In this document: positions 8,744-15,750 of the stretch, piece by piece | Layout: each line of letters begins with the position of its first letter | Position numbering within the stretch: position 1 is the first letter of the stretch | Assembly (NCBI GenBank): GCA_050288625.1 | Contig: JBNKEE010000033.1 | Span: 1 to 64,000 of the forward strand | DNA from: JAAGZL01 sp050288625 | GTDB lineage: Bacteria > Pseudomonadota > Gammaproteobacteria > Chromatiales > Chromatiaceae | DNA length: 64,000 nucleotides | Direction of reading: 5' to 3' | Made by a program: the position numbers and the translations under genes | Notes under the pieces: generated by a model | Told to the model about the DNA's origin: nothing | The model's database searches: none | The model's input: the letters and a program-made list of their open reading frames with translations, nothing else

Positions 8744-9259
8744 ATCGCCGTAAAAAGAAAGAATCGCCTGAATGACGAAATTACTGTACCTGAGGTCAGA
8801 CTTATTGACCAGGAAGGGGAGCAAGTTGGAGTCGTATCCATAGAAGAGGCGATTGCAGCCGCTGAAGAAGCTGGGCTGGATCTGGTAGAGATTCAACCGA
8901 ATGCCGAACCACCAGTATGCAGGGTTATGGATTTTGGCAAATTCATCTTTGAACAGAAGAAACAGCAGCAGGCGGCGAAGAAGAAGCAAAAACAGGTTCA
9001 TGTGAAAGAAGTGAAGTTTCGTCCAGGGACGGGTGAAGGGGATTATCAGGTAAAACTACGCAACCTGATACGTTTCCTGACAGACGGGGACAAGACCAAG
9101 GTAACCATGCGGTTCCGCGGTCGTGAACATGCCCATCGTGAGCTGGGTCTGGATATGCTGAAGAGGATCGAATCCGATCTGATTGAATATGGTCAGGTTG
9201 AGCAGCAAGCCCAGATGGAAGGCCGGCAGATGGTTATGGTGTTAGCCCCCAAAAAGTAG
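8744..9259 (+). CDS. infC: Translation initiation factor IF-3, AUC start codon
   Basis: IF-3 binds the 30S subunit and checks start-codon fidelity. The reading frame has no ATG, GTG or TTG at the expected N-terminus. The match to IF-3 begins with the residues after ATC at 8744 (AVKRKNRLNDEI), preceded by GGAGGAA (8731-8737) at correct spacing. Starting there gives 171 residues, close to the usual 175-180. Motifs AEEAGLDLVEI, PPVCRVMDFGKF, VKFRPGTGEGDYQVKLR and the ending MVMVLAPKK are diagnostic. In E. coli infC starts with AUU, and IF-3 rejects its own non-canonical start, giving autoregulation; the same control is expected here. A longer frame from 8588 has no support. Confidence 0.93.
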   Translation: MAVKRKNRLNDEITVPEVRLIDQEGEQVGVVSIEEAIAAAEEAGLDLVEIQPNAEPPVCRVMDFGKFIFEQKKQQQAAKKKQKQVHVKEVKFRPGTGEGDYQVKLRNLIRFLTDGDKTKVTMRFRGREHAHRELGLDMLKRIESDLIEYGQVEQQAQMEGRQMVMVLAPKK

Positions 9260-9293
9260 ATGTAATTTAAACTTAAATGCGGAGTTATGAGAA

Positions 9294-9491
9294 ATGCCGA
9301 AGATTAAAACTAATCGCGGCGCGGCCAAGCGTTTTAAGAAAAACGCCGCCGGGTCGTTTAAGCGTGGCCAGTCCCATCGTAGCCATATCCTGACCAAGAA
9401 GAGCACCAAGCGTAAGCGTCAGCTGCGCTGCCCGACTCAGATACACAAGTCCGACGTGGCAGCAGCCCGTCGCATGTTGCCCTACGCCTGA
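9294..9491 (+). CDS. rpmI: 50S ribosomal protein L35
   Basis: A 65-residue, highly basic protein of the large subunit. It starts MPKIKTNRGAAKRFKK, the typical L35 N-terminus, and carries the HRSHILTKKSTKRKRQLR segment. It sits 34 bp after infC and 19 bp before rplT, with GGAGTT before the start. In E. coli this pair is repressed by L20 binding the upstream mRNA; no independent promoter is visible here, so similar co-regulation is likely. Confidence 0.97.
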   Translation: MPKIKTNRGAAKRFKKNAAGSFKRGQSHRSHILTKKSTKRKRQLRCPTQIHKSDVAAARRMLPYA

Positions 9492-9510
9492 CAGGACTGG
9501 AGATTGAATC

Positions 9511-9870
9511 ATGCCAAGAGTTAAACGTGGTGTAGCAGCACACGCCAAGCATAAAAAGGTGCTGAAAGAGGCTAAGGGCTATTATGGTGCCCGTAGCAAG
9601 GTCTATCGAGTTGCCAAGCAGGCGGTGATCAAGGCCGGGCAGTACGCCTATCGTGATCGTCGCCAGAAGAAGCGTCAGTTTCGTTCTCTCTGGATCGCCC
9701 GTATCAACGCTGGCGCCCGCGAGAACGGTATGTCCTATAGCCGCATGATAAACGGGCTGAAGAAAGGCGGCGTGGAGATCGATCGTAAGATGCTGGCAGA
9801 TCTGGCTATCTTCGACAAGCCGGCATTTGCCGCGCTGGCAGAACAGGCCAAGGCCAATCTCTCCAGCTGA
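9511..9870 (+). CDS. rplT: 50S ribosomal protein L20
   Basis: A 119-residue basic protein needed for early assembly of the 50S subunit and for repression of the rpmI-rplT message. It begins MPRVKRGVAAHAKHKKVL and contains KGYYGARSKVYRVAKQAV, YAYRDRRQKKRQFRSLWI and RINAGARENGMSYSRMI, all conserved in L20. It is the last gene before a strong terminator (9939-9968) and the hairpin array that separates it from pheS. Confidence 0.97.
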   Translation: MPRVKRGVAAHAKHKKVLKEAKGYYGARSKVYRVAKQAVIKAGQYAYRDRRQKKRQFRSLWIARINAGARENGMSYSRMINGLKKGGVEIDRKMLADLAIFDKPAFAALAEQAKANLSS

Positions 9871-9938
9871 TAGGGACTGATGTCCCACATCGCTTGTCAT
9901 GCAACCGGCTCGGGTCGGTATATAAAATGACACACAAA

Positions 9939-9968
9939 GGGGGAAAGGCCTGAGCCTTTCCCCCTTTT
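9939..9968 (+). terminator. Rho-independent terminator after rplT
   Basis: GGGGGAAAGGC (9939-9949) and GCCTTTCCCCC (9954-9964) form a perfect 11-bp stem with loop CTGA, followed by TTTT. It ends the thrS-rplT unit or acts as an attenuator before pheST. It is the first of six consecutive hairpins. Confidence 0.85.
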
Positions 9969-9974
9969 ATTTGA

Positions 9975-10122
9975 TGGTCTGAACAGTTACATCCTGTAAC
10001 TTTCAGACCACGGAAATCAAAAAGTGTGATTTTTGATTTCCTTCATTTTAAATCGCATAAGGCGATTTAAAATGGCGGCACTTTCCTGTGCCGCAAGAAC
10101 CTCTGAATTGATCAGAGGTTCT
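9975..10122. repeat. Array of five back-to-back hairpins upstream of pheS
   Basis: Five near-contiguous inverted repeats follow the rplT terminator. H2 at 9975-10010 (9-bp outer arms TGGTCTGAA/TTCAGACCA plus 7-bp inner arms). H3 at 10012-10041 (12-bp GGAAATCAAAAA and its complement). H4 at 10044-10074 (13-bp CATTTTAAATCGC and its complement). H5 at 10075-10094 (GCGGCAC/GTGCCGC). H6 at 10096-10122 (AGAACCTCTGA/TCAGAGGTTCT). Gaps between neighbours are 0-2 bp, except after the terminator. The stems are unrelated in sequence and none has a T run, so they are not ordinary terminators. Confidence 0.85.
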
Positions 10123-10152
10123 CTTAATTTATTCCGATAAGGAACAACAACA

Positions 10153-11184
10153 ATGGGTGTTGATTCACCGTTAGACATAGAAGGGCTTGTCGCCGAGGCG
10201 AGTAAACAGATCAGTCAGTCTTGCAAACTGGCGGAACTAGATGATGTTCGAGTCAGATATCTGGGTAAGAGCGGACTGCTGACGGCACAACTGAAGCAGC
10301 TCGGAGCACTGCCGTCAGAGGAGCGTCCGGCCGCAGGACAGGCCATCAATCAGGCCAAACAGGAGTTGGAGGCGGCCATATCCAGTCGCAAGCAGGAGTT
10401 GGAGCAGGAGGAGCTGCAACAGCGTCTGACCTCGGAAAGTGTAGACGTTACTTTACCTGGTAGGGGCCAGGAATCAGGTGGTTTGCACCCGGTTACCAGG
10501 ACCCTAGAGCGTATCAACAAGCTGTTCGCCAACGCAGGTTTTAAGGTGGCGGAAGGTCCTGAGATCGAAGATGATTTTCATAACTTCGAGGCCCTCAACA
10601 TCCCGGCTCATCATCCGGCTCGCGCCATGCACGACACCTTCTATTTCGATGAGCATCTGCTGTTGCGCACCCACACCTCGCCGGTGCAGATCAGAGAAAT
10701 GAAAAATTCCGAACCACCATTGAAGATCATAGCTCCCGGACGGGTGTATCGCTGTGATTCCGATCTTACTCACACCCCCATGTTTCATCAGGTGGAGGGA
10801 TTCATGGTGGATGAGGACGTATCCTTCGCTGACCTGAAAGGGGTGTTGTACGATTTTCTCACCAGCTTTTTCGAGCGCGACCTGAAGTTACGCTTCCGTC
10901 CCTCCTATTTTCCCTTTACCGAACCTTCGGCAGAGGCGGATATAGAGTGCGTTATGTGTAACGGCAAGGGGTGCCGAGTGTGTAAACAGACAGGCTGGCT
11001 GGAACTGCTGGGCTGCGGCATGATCCACCCTGAGGTGTTCCGGCACGTGGGCATCGATAGTGAAAAATATACCGGCTACGCCTTTGGTGTTGGGGTAGAA
11101 CGACTCACCATGATGCGCTATGGAATCAATGACTTAAGGTTGTTTTTTGAGAACGATTTGAGGTTCCTGCGGCAGTTTGCGTAA
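10153..11184 (+). CDS. pheS: Phenylalanyl-tRNA synthetase alpha subunit
   Basis: The catalytic alpha subunit (343 residues) of the alpha2-beta2 PheRS. An N-terminal coiled-coil tRNA-binding arm (about 1-100) precedes the class II core with HPVTRTLERINKLF, TSPVQIREM, PGRVYRCDSDLTHTPMFHQVEG (split here for description) and the C-terminal FGVGVERLTMMRYGI motif 3. CVMCNGKGCRVCKQTGWLE is a cysteine-rich stretch common in this subunit. The start ATG 10153 follows the GATAAGGAAC leader. pheT begins 26 bp downstream. Confidence 0.97.
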   Translation: MGVDSPLDIEGLVAEASKQISQSCKLAELDDVRVRYLGKSGLLTAQLKQLGALPSEERPAAGQAINQAKQELEAAISSRKQELEQEELQQRLTSESVDVTLPGRGQESGGLHPVTRTLERINKLFANAGFKVAEGPEIEDDFHNFEALNIPAHHPARAMHDTFYFDEHLLLRTHTSPVQIREMKNSEPPLKIIAPGRVYRCDSDLTHTPMFHQVEGFMVDEDVSFADLKGVLYDFLTSFFERDLKLRFRPSYFPFTEPSAEADIECVMCNGKGCRVCKQTGWLELLGCGMIHPEVFRHVGIDSEKYTGYAFGVGVERLTMMRYGINDLRLFFENDLRFLRQFA

Positions 11185-11210
11185 TAAAAACCAATTGAAT
11201 AGGTAATAAG

Positions 11211-13589
11211 ATGAAATTCAGTGAAGCATGGTTGCGGGAGTGGACCAACCCGAAGATAACCACCTCAGAACTGGCTGATCAGCTGAGTATGGCTGGTCTG
11301 GAGGTGGACGGCGTAGGACCAGTGGCCGGTGATTTCTCGGGGGTAGTGGTAGGAGAGGTACTGATCCGTGAACCCCATCCAGATGCTGACAAACTTAGCG
11401 TTTGCACGGTTGATGCGGCCCAGGATGAGCAGTTGCAGATCGTCTGTGGAGCCAAAAACGTCGCTGCCGGTATGAAGGTTGCCGTGGCCATGGTGGGAGC
11501 TGAGCTTCCCGGTGGATTCAAGATAAAACAGGCCAAACTGCGTGGAGTGCCGTCTCTGGGCATGATCTGCTCGGCATCGGAGCTGGGGCTGGCAGAATCT
11601 TCAGATGGGATCATGCAGCTGCCAGCAGATGCGACTGTTGGAGAAGATCTGCGTATCTATCTGGATTTGGATGACAGATATATTGAAGTAGATCTTACCC
11701 CGGATCGGGGAGATTGCCTGAGTGTCGCCGGTATTGCTCGCGATGTGGGCGTGATTAACCGCTGTGGTGTTACCCCTCCTATGATAGAGCCTGTTCCAGC
11801 CCAGATTGAAGATATTTTCCCCGTGAGTCTGGAGGCACCACAAGCCTGCCCCAGATATGCCTGCCGCATCATTCGTAACATCAATCCAGAGGCGCAAACA
11901 CCGCTATGGATGCAGGAGAAACTACGTCGAAGCGACATTCGCAGCATCAGCCCGGTAGTGGATGTCACCAACTATGTGATGCTGGAGTTGGGTCAGCCCA
12001 TGCACGGTTTCGATCTGGCCAGGCTGGATGGAAAGATCTGTGTACGCATGGCCAAGCCTGGTGAAAAATTGATCATGCTGGATGGAGAAGAACAGGAGTT
12101 GCGTGAAGACACCCTGGTCATCGCCGATGCCAGCAAACCTATAGCCATGGCTGGCATCATGGGTGGAGAGGAGTCCGGGGTCAGTGCTGAGACCAAAGAT
12201 ATCCTGCTTGAGAGCGCCTTCTTCGCCCCGACTGCCATTATTGGTAAGGCCCGCAGTTATGGCCTGCATACCGACTCGTCCCACCGCTTTGAGCGTGGTG
12301 TGGACCCGGAACTGCAGGTGCGGGCGATAGAGCGAGCTACAGGACTGCTATTGGCCATAGTAGGGGGTGAGCCAGGGCCGGTAGAGGTTATCTCCTCAGA
12401 GGAGCATATAGAGCCGCGTCCTGAGGTGGTTTTAAGACGCGCCAGGTTGGCCAAGATCCTGGGTGTGGGGATAGAAGATGAGATGGTGCTGGATATCCTT
12501 ACACGCCTGGAGATGCAGGTGGAGCCGGTGGATGAGGGTTGGAAGGTTGTTGCCCCCAGCTGCCGTTTTGATATCAGCATTGAAGAGGATTTGATAGAGG
12601 AAGTGGGCCGCATCTATGGCTATACCGAGATCCCCATGCATCGCAGCCAGGCAGCTACCATCATGCAGGGAGAGCCAGAGATGGCCTTCAGTCTGCAGCG
12701 GGCAAAAGATTTGTTGGTGGATCGTGGTTTTCAAGAGGTGATCACCTACAGCTTTATAAGCAGCGAGATGCATGACCTTATGGATCCTGGACATAAAACA
12801 GTGGAGCTGGCAAACCCGATCTCTGCGGATATGTCTATCATGCGCACTAGCCTGTGGCCCGGACTGCTGCAGACCGCTATCTATAATCAGGCCAGACAGC
12901 AGCCTAGGGTGCGGATATTTGAATCTGGTCTTAGATTTGTAATGCGCGGGTCTGAGATAAAGCAGGATCCCATGCTGGCCGGACTAATATCTGGCGAAAT
13001 TATGTCTGAGCAGTGGGGTGAAGAGAACAGAAATGCGGACTTTTTTGACCTGAAGGCAGATCTGGAAGCGATCTTGCGAATGACCGGATCTCACGAAGAG
13101 TATGAATTTATTTCTGGTGAGCACCCATCACTGCATCCAGGGCAGTCGGCAAAGATTTTGCGTAATGGCGAGCATGTTGGTTGGATTGGCATGCTGCATC
13201 CGGCCCTAGGTGGCAAACTGGATCTGTCTGGTGATACCTTTGTGTTTGAGTTAAAGCTCAATCTGATGTTCGGTGATCAACTACCTGCATTTAAACCACT
13301 TTCCAAGTTCCCATCCATTCGAAGGGACCTCTCAATTTTGGTCGATGAGGGAGTTACTTTCAGACAGGTTTCCGACTGTATCAGGCGGACTGCCCCCGAA
13401 ATTTTGCAAGATATTCGTCTTTTTGACGTCTATACTGGAAAAAATATAGATTTTGGGCGAAAAAGTCTCGCTTTGGGCTTGATTTTACAGGAAACTTCGC
13501 ACAATCTTACAGATGTAGATGCAGAGGGTGTGATGGCTCGTATCCTTAATGCCCTCTCGGACGACCTCAACGCACAACTGAGAGAATAA
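11211..13589 (+). CDS. pheT: Phenylalanyl-tRNA synthetase beta subunit
   Basis: The 792-residue beta subunit for tRNA recognition and editing. Domain order fits the bacterial form: an N-terminal EMAP/tRNA-binding domain (about 40-150; HPDADKLSVC and IVCGAKNV), the B3/B4 editing domain (about 210-380; SHRFERGVDPE at its end), B5 (about 400-475), a degenerate class II core, and a C-terminal anticodon-binding domain starting near 697 (KFPSIRRDLSILVDE). Full length, no breaks. It ends 5 bp before ihfA, consistent with a pheST-ihfA transcript. Confidence 0.97.
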   Translation: MKFSEAWLREWTNPKITTSELADQLSMAGLEVDGVGPVAGDFSGVVVGEVLIREPHPDADKLSVCTVDAAQDEQLQIVCGAKNVAAGMKVAVAMVGAELPGGFKIKQAKLRGVPSLGMICSASELGLAESSDGIMQLPADATVGEDLRIYLDLDDRYIEVDLTPDRGDCLSVAGIARDVGVINRCGVTPPMIEPVPAQIEDIFPVSLEAPQACPRYACRIIRNINPEAQTPLWMQEKLRRSDIRSISPVVDVTNYVMLELGQPMHGFDLARLDGKICVRMAKPGEKLIMLDGEEQELREDTLVIADASKPIAMAGIMGGEESGVSAETKDILLESAFFAPTAIIGKARSYGLHTDSSHRFERGVDPELQVRAIERATGLLLAIVGGEPGPVEVISSEEHIEPRPEVVLRRARLAKILGVGIEDEMVLDILTRLEMQVEPVDEGWKVVAPSCRFDISIEEDLIEEVGRIYGYTEIPMHRSQAATIMQGEPEMAFSLQRAKDLLVDRGFQEVITYSFISSEMHDLMDPGHKTVELANPISADMSIMRTSLWPGLLQTAIYNQARQQPRVRIFESGLRFVMRGSEIKQDPMLAGLISGEIMSEQWGEENRNADFFDLKADLEAILRMTGSHEEYEFISGEHPSLHPGQSAKILRNGEHVGWIGMLHPALGGKLDLSGDTFVFELKLNLMFGDQLPAFKPLSKFPSIRRDLSILVDEGVTFRQVSDCIRRTAPEILQDIRLFDVYTGKNIDFGRKSLALGLILQETSHNLTDVDAEGVMARILNALSDDLNAQLRE

Positions 13590-13594
13590 GAATT

Positions 13595-13891
13595 ATGGCA
13601 CTAACCAAGGCTGATATGGCCGAAAGGCTCTTCGACGAGTTGGGTCTAAACAAGCGTGAGGCCAAGGAGATGGTTGAGCTGTTCTTTGAGAGAACACGCG
13701 AGGCATTGGAACATGGCTCTCAAGTAAAACTGTCTGGTTTTGGTAATTTCGACCTCCGTGAAAAGGGAGAGAGACCAGGGCGTAATCCCAAGACTGGAGC
13801 TGAGATACCAATAACAGCACGCAGAGTAGTTACGTTTCGTCCAGGACAAAAACTAAAGGCGAGGGTAGAGGCATATGCTGGAAGCGAGTAG
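13595..13891 (+). CDS. ihfA: Integration host factor alpha subunit
   Basis: A 98-residue DNA-bending protein that works as a heterodimer with IHF-beta in transcription, replication and recombination. It begins MALTKADMAERLFDELGL and has the intercalating-arm segment ending GRNPKTGAEIPITARRVVTF, typical of IHF-alpha. Its position behind pheT is conserved in gammaproteobacteria. The end overlaps the start of the next gene by 17 bp in another frame. Confidence 0.97.
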   Translation: MALTKADMAERLFDELGLNKREAKEMVELFFERTREALEHGSQVKLSGFGNFDLREKGERPGRNPKTGAEIPITARRVVTFRPGQKLKARVEAYAGSE

Positions 13892-14234
13892 TAGTACCGC
13901 TGACCTACCGGTAATACCTGGTAAACGCTACTTCACAATCGGTGAGGTAAGCGAGCTGTGTGGTGTAAAACCACATGTGCTCAGGTATTGGGAGCAAGAA
14001 TTTCCCCAACTTAAACCAGTGAAGAGGCGTGGAAACAGACGCTACTACCAGAGACACGATGTTCTCATGATCCGTCAGATCAGGAATCTGCTATATGAAC
14101 AGGGTTTCACTATTGGTGGAGCCAGGCAGCAACTGACCGGCAATGATGCCAAAGAGGATTATCATCAGAGCCAGGAGATCATCAAACAACTCCGAACAGA
14201 GCTGGAAGAGATCCTACACATTCTCAAAAGGTAG
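13875..14234 (+). CDS. MerR-family transcriptional regulator
   Basis: A 119-residue MerR-type protein. After a short variable N-terminus the winged helix-turn-helix is clear: RYFTIGEVSELCGVKPHVL, then RYWEQEFPQLKPVKRRGNRR and YYQRHDVLMI. A C-terminal helix is the usual dimerisation coiled coil. There are no cysteines in the positions used by metal-sensing MerR proteins. A MerR gene directly after ihfA is a common gammaproteobacterial arrangement, but its target is not established. It overlaps ihfA by 17 bp. Confidence 0.9.
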   Translation: MLEASSSTADLPVIPGKRYFTIGEVSELCGVKPHVLRYWEQEFPQLKPVKRRGNRRYYQRHDVLMIRQIRNLLYEQGFTIGGARQQLTGNDAKEDYHQSQEIIKQLRTELEEILHILKR

Positions 14235-14287
14235 AGTTTCATAGACGTTGACATACGTGGCTTCTAAGCCTAGTATGCGCGCTCTCA

Positions 14288-14364
14288 CGGAGCGTAGCGC
14301 AGCCTGGTAGCGCACCACAATGGGGTTGTGGGGGTCGGAGGTTCGAATCCTCTCGCTCCGACCA
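14288..14364 (+). tRNA. tRNA-Pro (GGG)
   Basis: A 77-nt cloverleaf with encoded CCA. The acceptor stem pairs CGGAGCG with CGCTCCG, the anticodon stem is CCACA/TGTGG and the loop ATGGGGT gives anticodon GGG. It follows the MerR gene on the same strand. A degenerate copy of its 3-prime end occurs 170 bp downstream. Confidence 0.95.
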
Positions 14365-14406
14365 ATAAAAATAAGGGTTTTCACTGGTCTTGGGCCTTTA
14401 TACAAT

Positions 14407-14468
14407 ACAAATGATTCGAATCTCCGATTCAAACGTTACAAATGATTCGAATCTCCGATTCAAACGTT
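14407..14468. repeat. Two perfect tandem copies of a 31-bp unit
   Basis: The 31-bp unit starting ACAAATGATTCGAATC occurs at 14407-14437 and again, identical, at 14438-14468. Each unit contains the palindrome GATTCGAATC and the hairpin GAATC-TCC-GATTC. Two copies without spacers do not make a CRISPR array. It lies between tRNA-Pro and the tRNA 3-prime remnant. Confidence 0.9.
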
Positions 14469-14518
14469 GGTTCGACAAGGACCGGAGGTCCGCAGAACGA
14501 ACGCGTAGCGTGAGTAAC

Positions 14519-14534
14519 CCTCTCGCTTCGACCA
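14519..14534 (+). pseudogene. Remnant of a tRNA-Pro 3-prime end
   Basis: CCTCTCGCTTCGACCA at 14519-14534 matches the last 16 bases of tRNA-Pro (CCTCTCGCTCCGACCA, 14349-14364) with one mismatch. A duplicated tRNA 3-prime end is the usual footprint of tRNA-targeted integration. Between the copies lie the 31-bp tandem repeat and a GGACC-GGA-GGTCC hairpin, but no integrase gene. Confidence 0.6.
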
Positions 14535-14550
14535 AAAAATACAGAAATAC

Positions 14551-14576
14551 ATAGACCAGGGACAACCCTGGTCTAT
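14551..14576 (+). terminator. Strong hairpin before the 4.5S RNA gene
   Basis: ATAGACCAGGG (14551-14561) and CCCTGGTCTAT (14566-14576) form a perfect 11-bp stem with loop ACAA. It is followed by only a short T stretch (TTCGTT). Probably the terminator of the tRNA-Pro transcript. Confidence 0.65.
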
Positions 14577-14584
14577 TTCGTTAT

Positions 14585-14700
14585 GGTGGCCTGTATCGGT
14601 CCCCTCGCAACGTGAAGCTGTGAACCCGGTCAGGCCCGGAAGGGAGCAGCCGCAGCAGTGGAATCGTGTGCCGGGGTGTGGCTGGTACGGGCCGCCACCC
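14585..14700 (+). ncRNA. ffs: Signal recognition particle 4.5S RNA
   Basis: The bacterial small SRP RNA, which pairs with Ffh to target membrane proteins. The conserved core GGTCAGGCCCGGAAGGGAGC followed by AGCC lies at about 14628-14651, and the terminal helix is formed by GGTGGC near 14585 and GCCGCCACC near 14691-14699. Length, about 115 nt, fits the E. coli-type RNA. Ends are estimated from the terminal helix. dnaX lies one gene downstream, a neighbourhood often seen for ffs. Confidence 0.93.
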
Positions 14701-14712
14701 ATTTAAGTTCTA

Positions 14713-14829
14713 CTCATGCGGTACGATACGGCGTTGAAATCCTACTCAAAATGCTCATTAACTATGGTGTAAACTGCGCTTTTTCAGATGATTTCGCCTT
14801 GTCTCGCACTCGCATGAGCGAATTTCAAC
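14713..14829. repeat. Crossing inverted repeats downstream of the 4.5S RNA gene
   Basis: Two pairs of perfect 8-bp inverted arms interlock. CTCATGCG (14713-14720) is complementary to CGCATGAG (14811-14818), and GTTGAAAT (14733-14740) to ATTTCAAC (14822-14829). The order A-B-A'-B' is a pseudoknot topology, or the terminal repeat pattern of a small non-autonomous element. No promoter or ORF inside could be supported. Confidence 0.55.
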
Positions 14830-14848
14830 AACATGTTATGCTTAGCGA

Positions 14849-15661
14849 ATGTCAATCAAACTGGTAATAGCCAAAAGTAAACGTCGTATAGCAATACGCT
14901 TGGCCCTGGCGTGGTTGTTCATGCTGCCAGCCATATCTGCATATTCCACCACCTATTATCACGTCACCATCAAGGCATTTCTGGATCCACACGATAACTC
15001 CGCGGTGGAGTGGGCCTGGGTAACGCTGGTTGAGATACCAAAAAGCCGAGCTTACCCCCGTGAGGCGGCGCTGGCGCAAAGCCATGGCGGCTCGTTGCGT
15101 GGCAGTGTCCTGGCCCTGGTTCGTGCCGAGGCCTGGCGCTCAAGTCACAGCTACAGCTTGAGTAAGAGGTGTAAAGGTCGTCCGGCCAATATGGTGAAAT
15201 CGTGGGGAGAGAGTTGGGGAGATGGGGTCTACGCACAGGGAGGGCATGATAATCCAAATAACATGAATGAAATCAACTTTGGTTTTACCACGCGCCGTAT
15301 CTTGCGAGAAAACGGCCGCTGGTTTGATCCCATGAGCAGGTCTTACGTGGTAGCAGGACCGCCTGTTGTAGATGGTTCACCATCTGAAGAGATAAAGGGA
15401 TCATACAAGCTGAGGGCGGTAAATTACCAAGATCCTTTGTTACATTATGAATTTTGCGGTAGAAGATGGGTGAAACAGTATCTTTCACCCATCAGGCATT
15501 TCCATATACAGGAAGAGTTTGATGATGTGCCAGATCCTGTACTGAGTAACACCATTTTTGGACAGAAGCCTTTTGGACCGCGGGATGAGAACCATTTTGT
15601 CTACCAGATCATTCGCTCTTCATCCCGGGAACATCCAACCTGGAAGCGTCAGGAGATGTGA
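14849..15661 (+). CDS. Secreted protein of unknown function
   Basis: A 270-residue protein with a probable N-terminal export signal (basic RRIAIR, then a hydrophobic stretch LALAWLFMLPAISAYS). After it the chain is hydrophilic with many Trp and Tyr residues and few cysteines, without repeats or a recognised catalytic motif. Segments such as WAWVTLVEIP, KSWGESWGDGVYAQGG and NNMNEINFGFTTRRIL look globular. I do not recognise the family. No strong ribosome-binding site precedes the start, and ATGs after residue 20 would destroy the signal sequence. It lies between the 4.5S RNA gene and dnaX. Confidence 0.65.
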   Translation: MSIKLVIAKSKRRIAIRLALAWLFMLPAISAYSTTYYHVTIKAFLDPHDNSAVEWAWVTLVEIPKSRAYPREAALAQSHGGSLRGSVLALVRAEAWRSSHSYSLSKRCKGRPANMVKSWGESWGDGVYAQGGHDNPNNMNEINFGFTTRRILRENGRWFDPMSRSYVVAGPPVVDGSPSEEIKGSYKLRAVNYQDPLLHYEFCGRRWVKQYLSPIRHFHIQEEFDDVPDPVLSNTIFGQKPFGPRDENHFVYQIIRSSSREHPTWKRQEM

Positions 15662-15750
15662 AGAACGTCTAGTTACAAGACGGCACTAGGCTACTGGTTC
15701 CAGTAGGGTTAGAATAGAATCTTTTAGCGATTTGGAACAAACAACCCCCC

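Noticed and set aside
14407..14468. CRISPR array
   Set aside because: Only two identical units, directly joined with no spacers and no cas genes.
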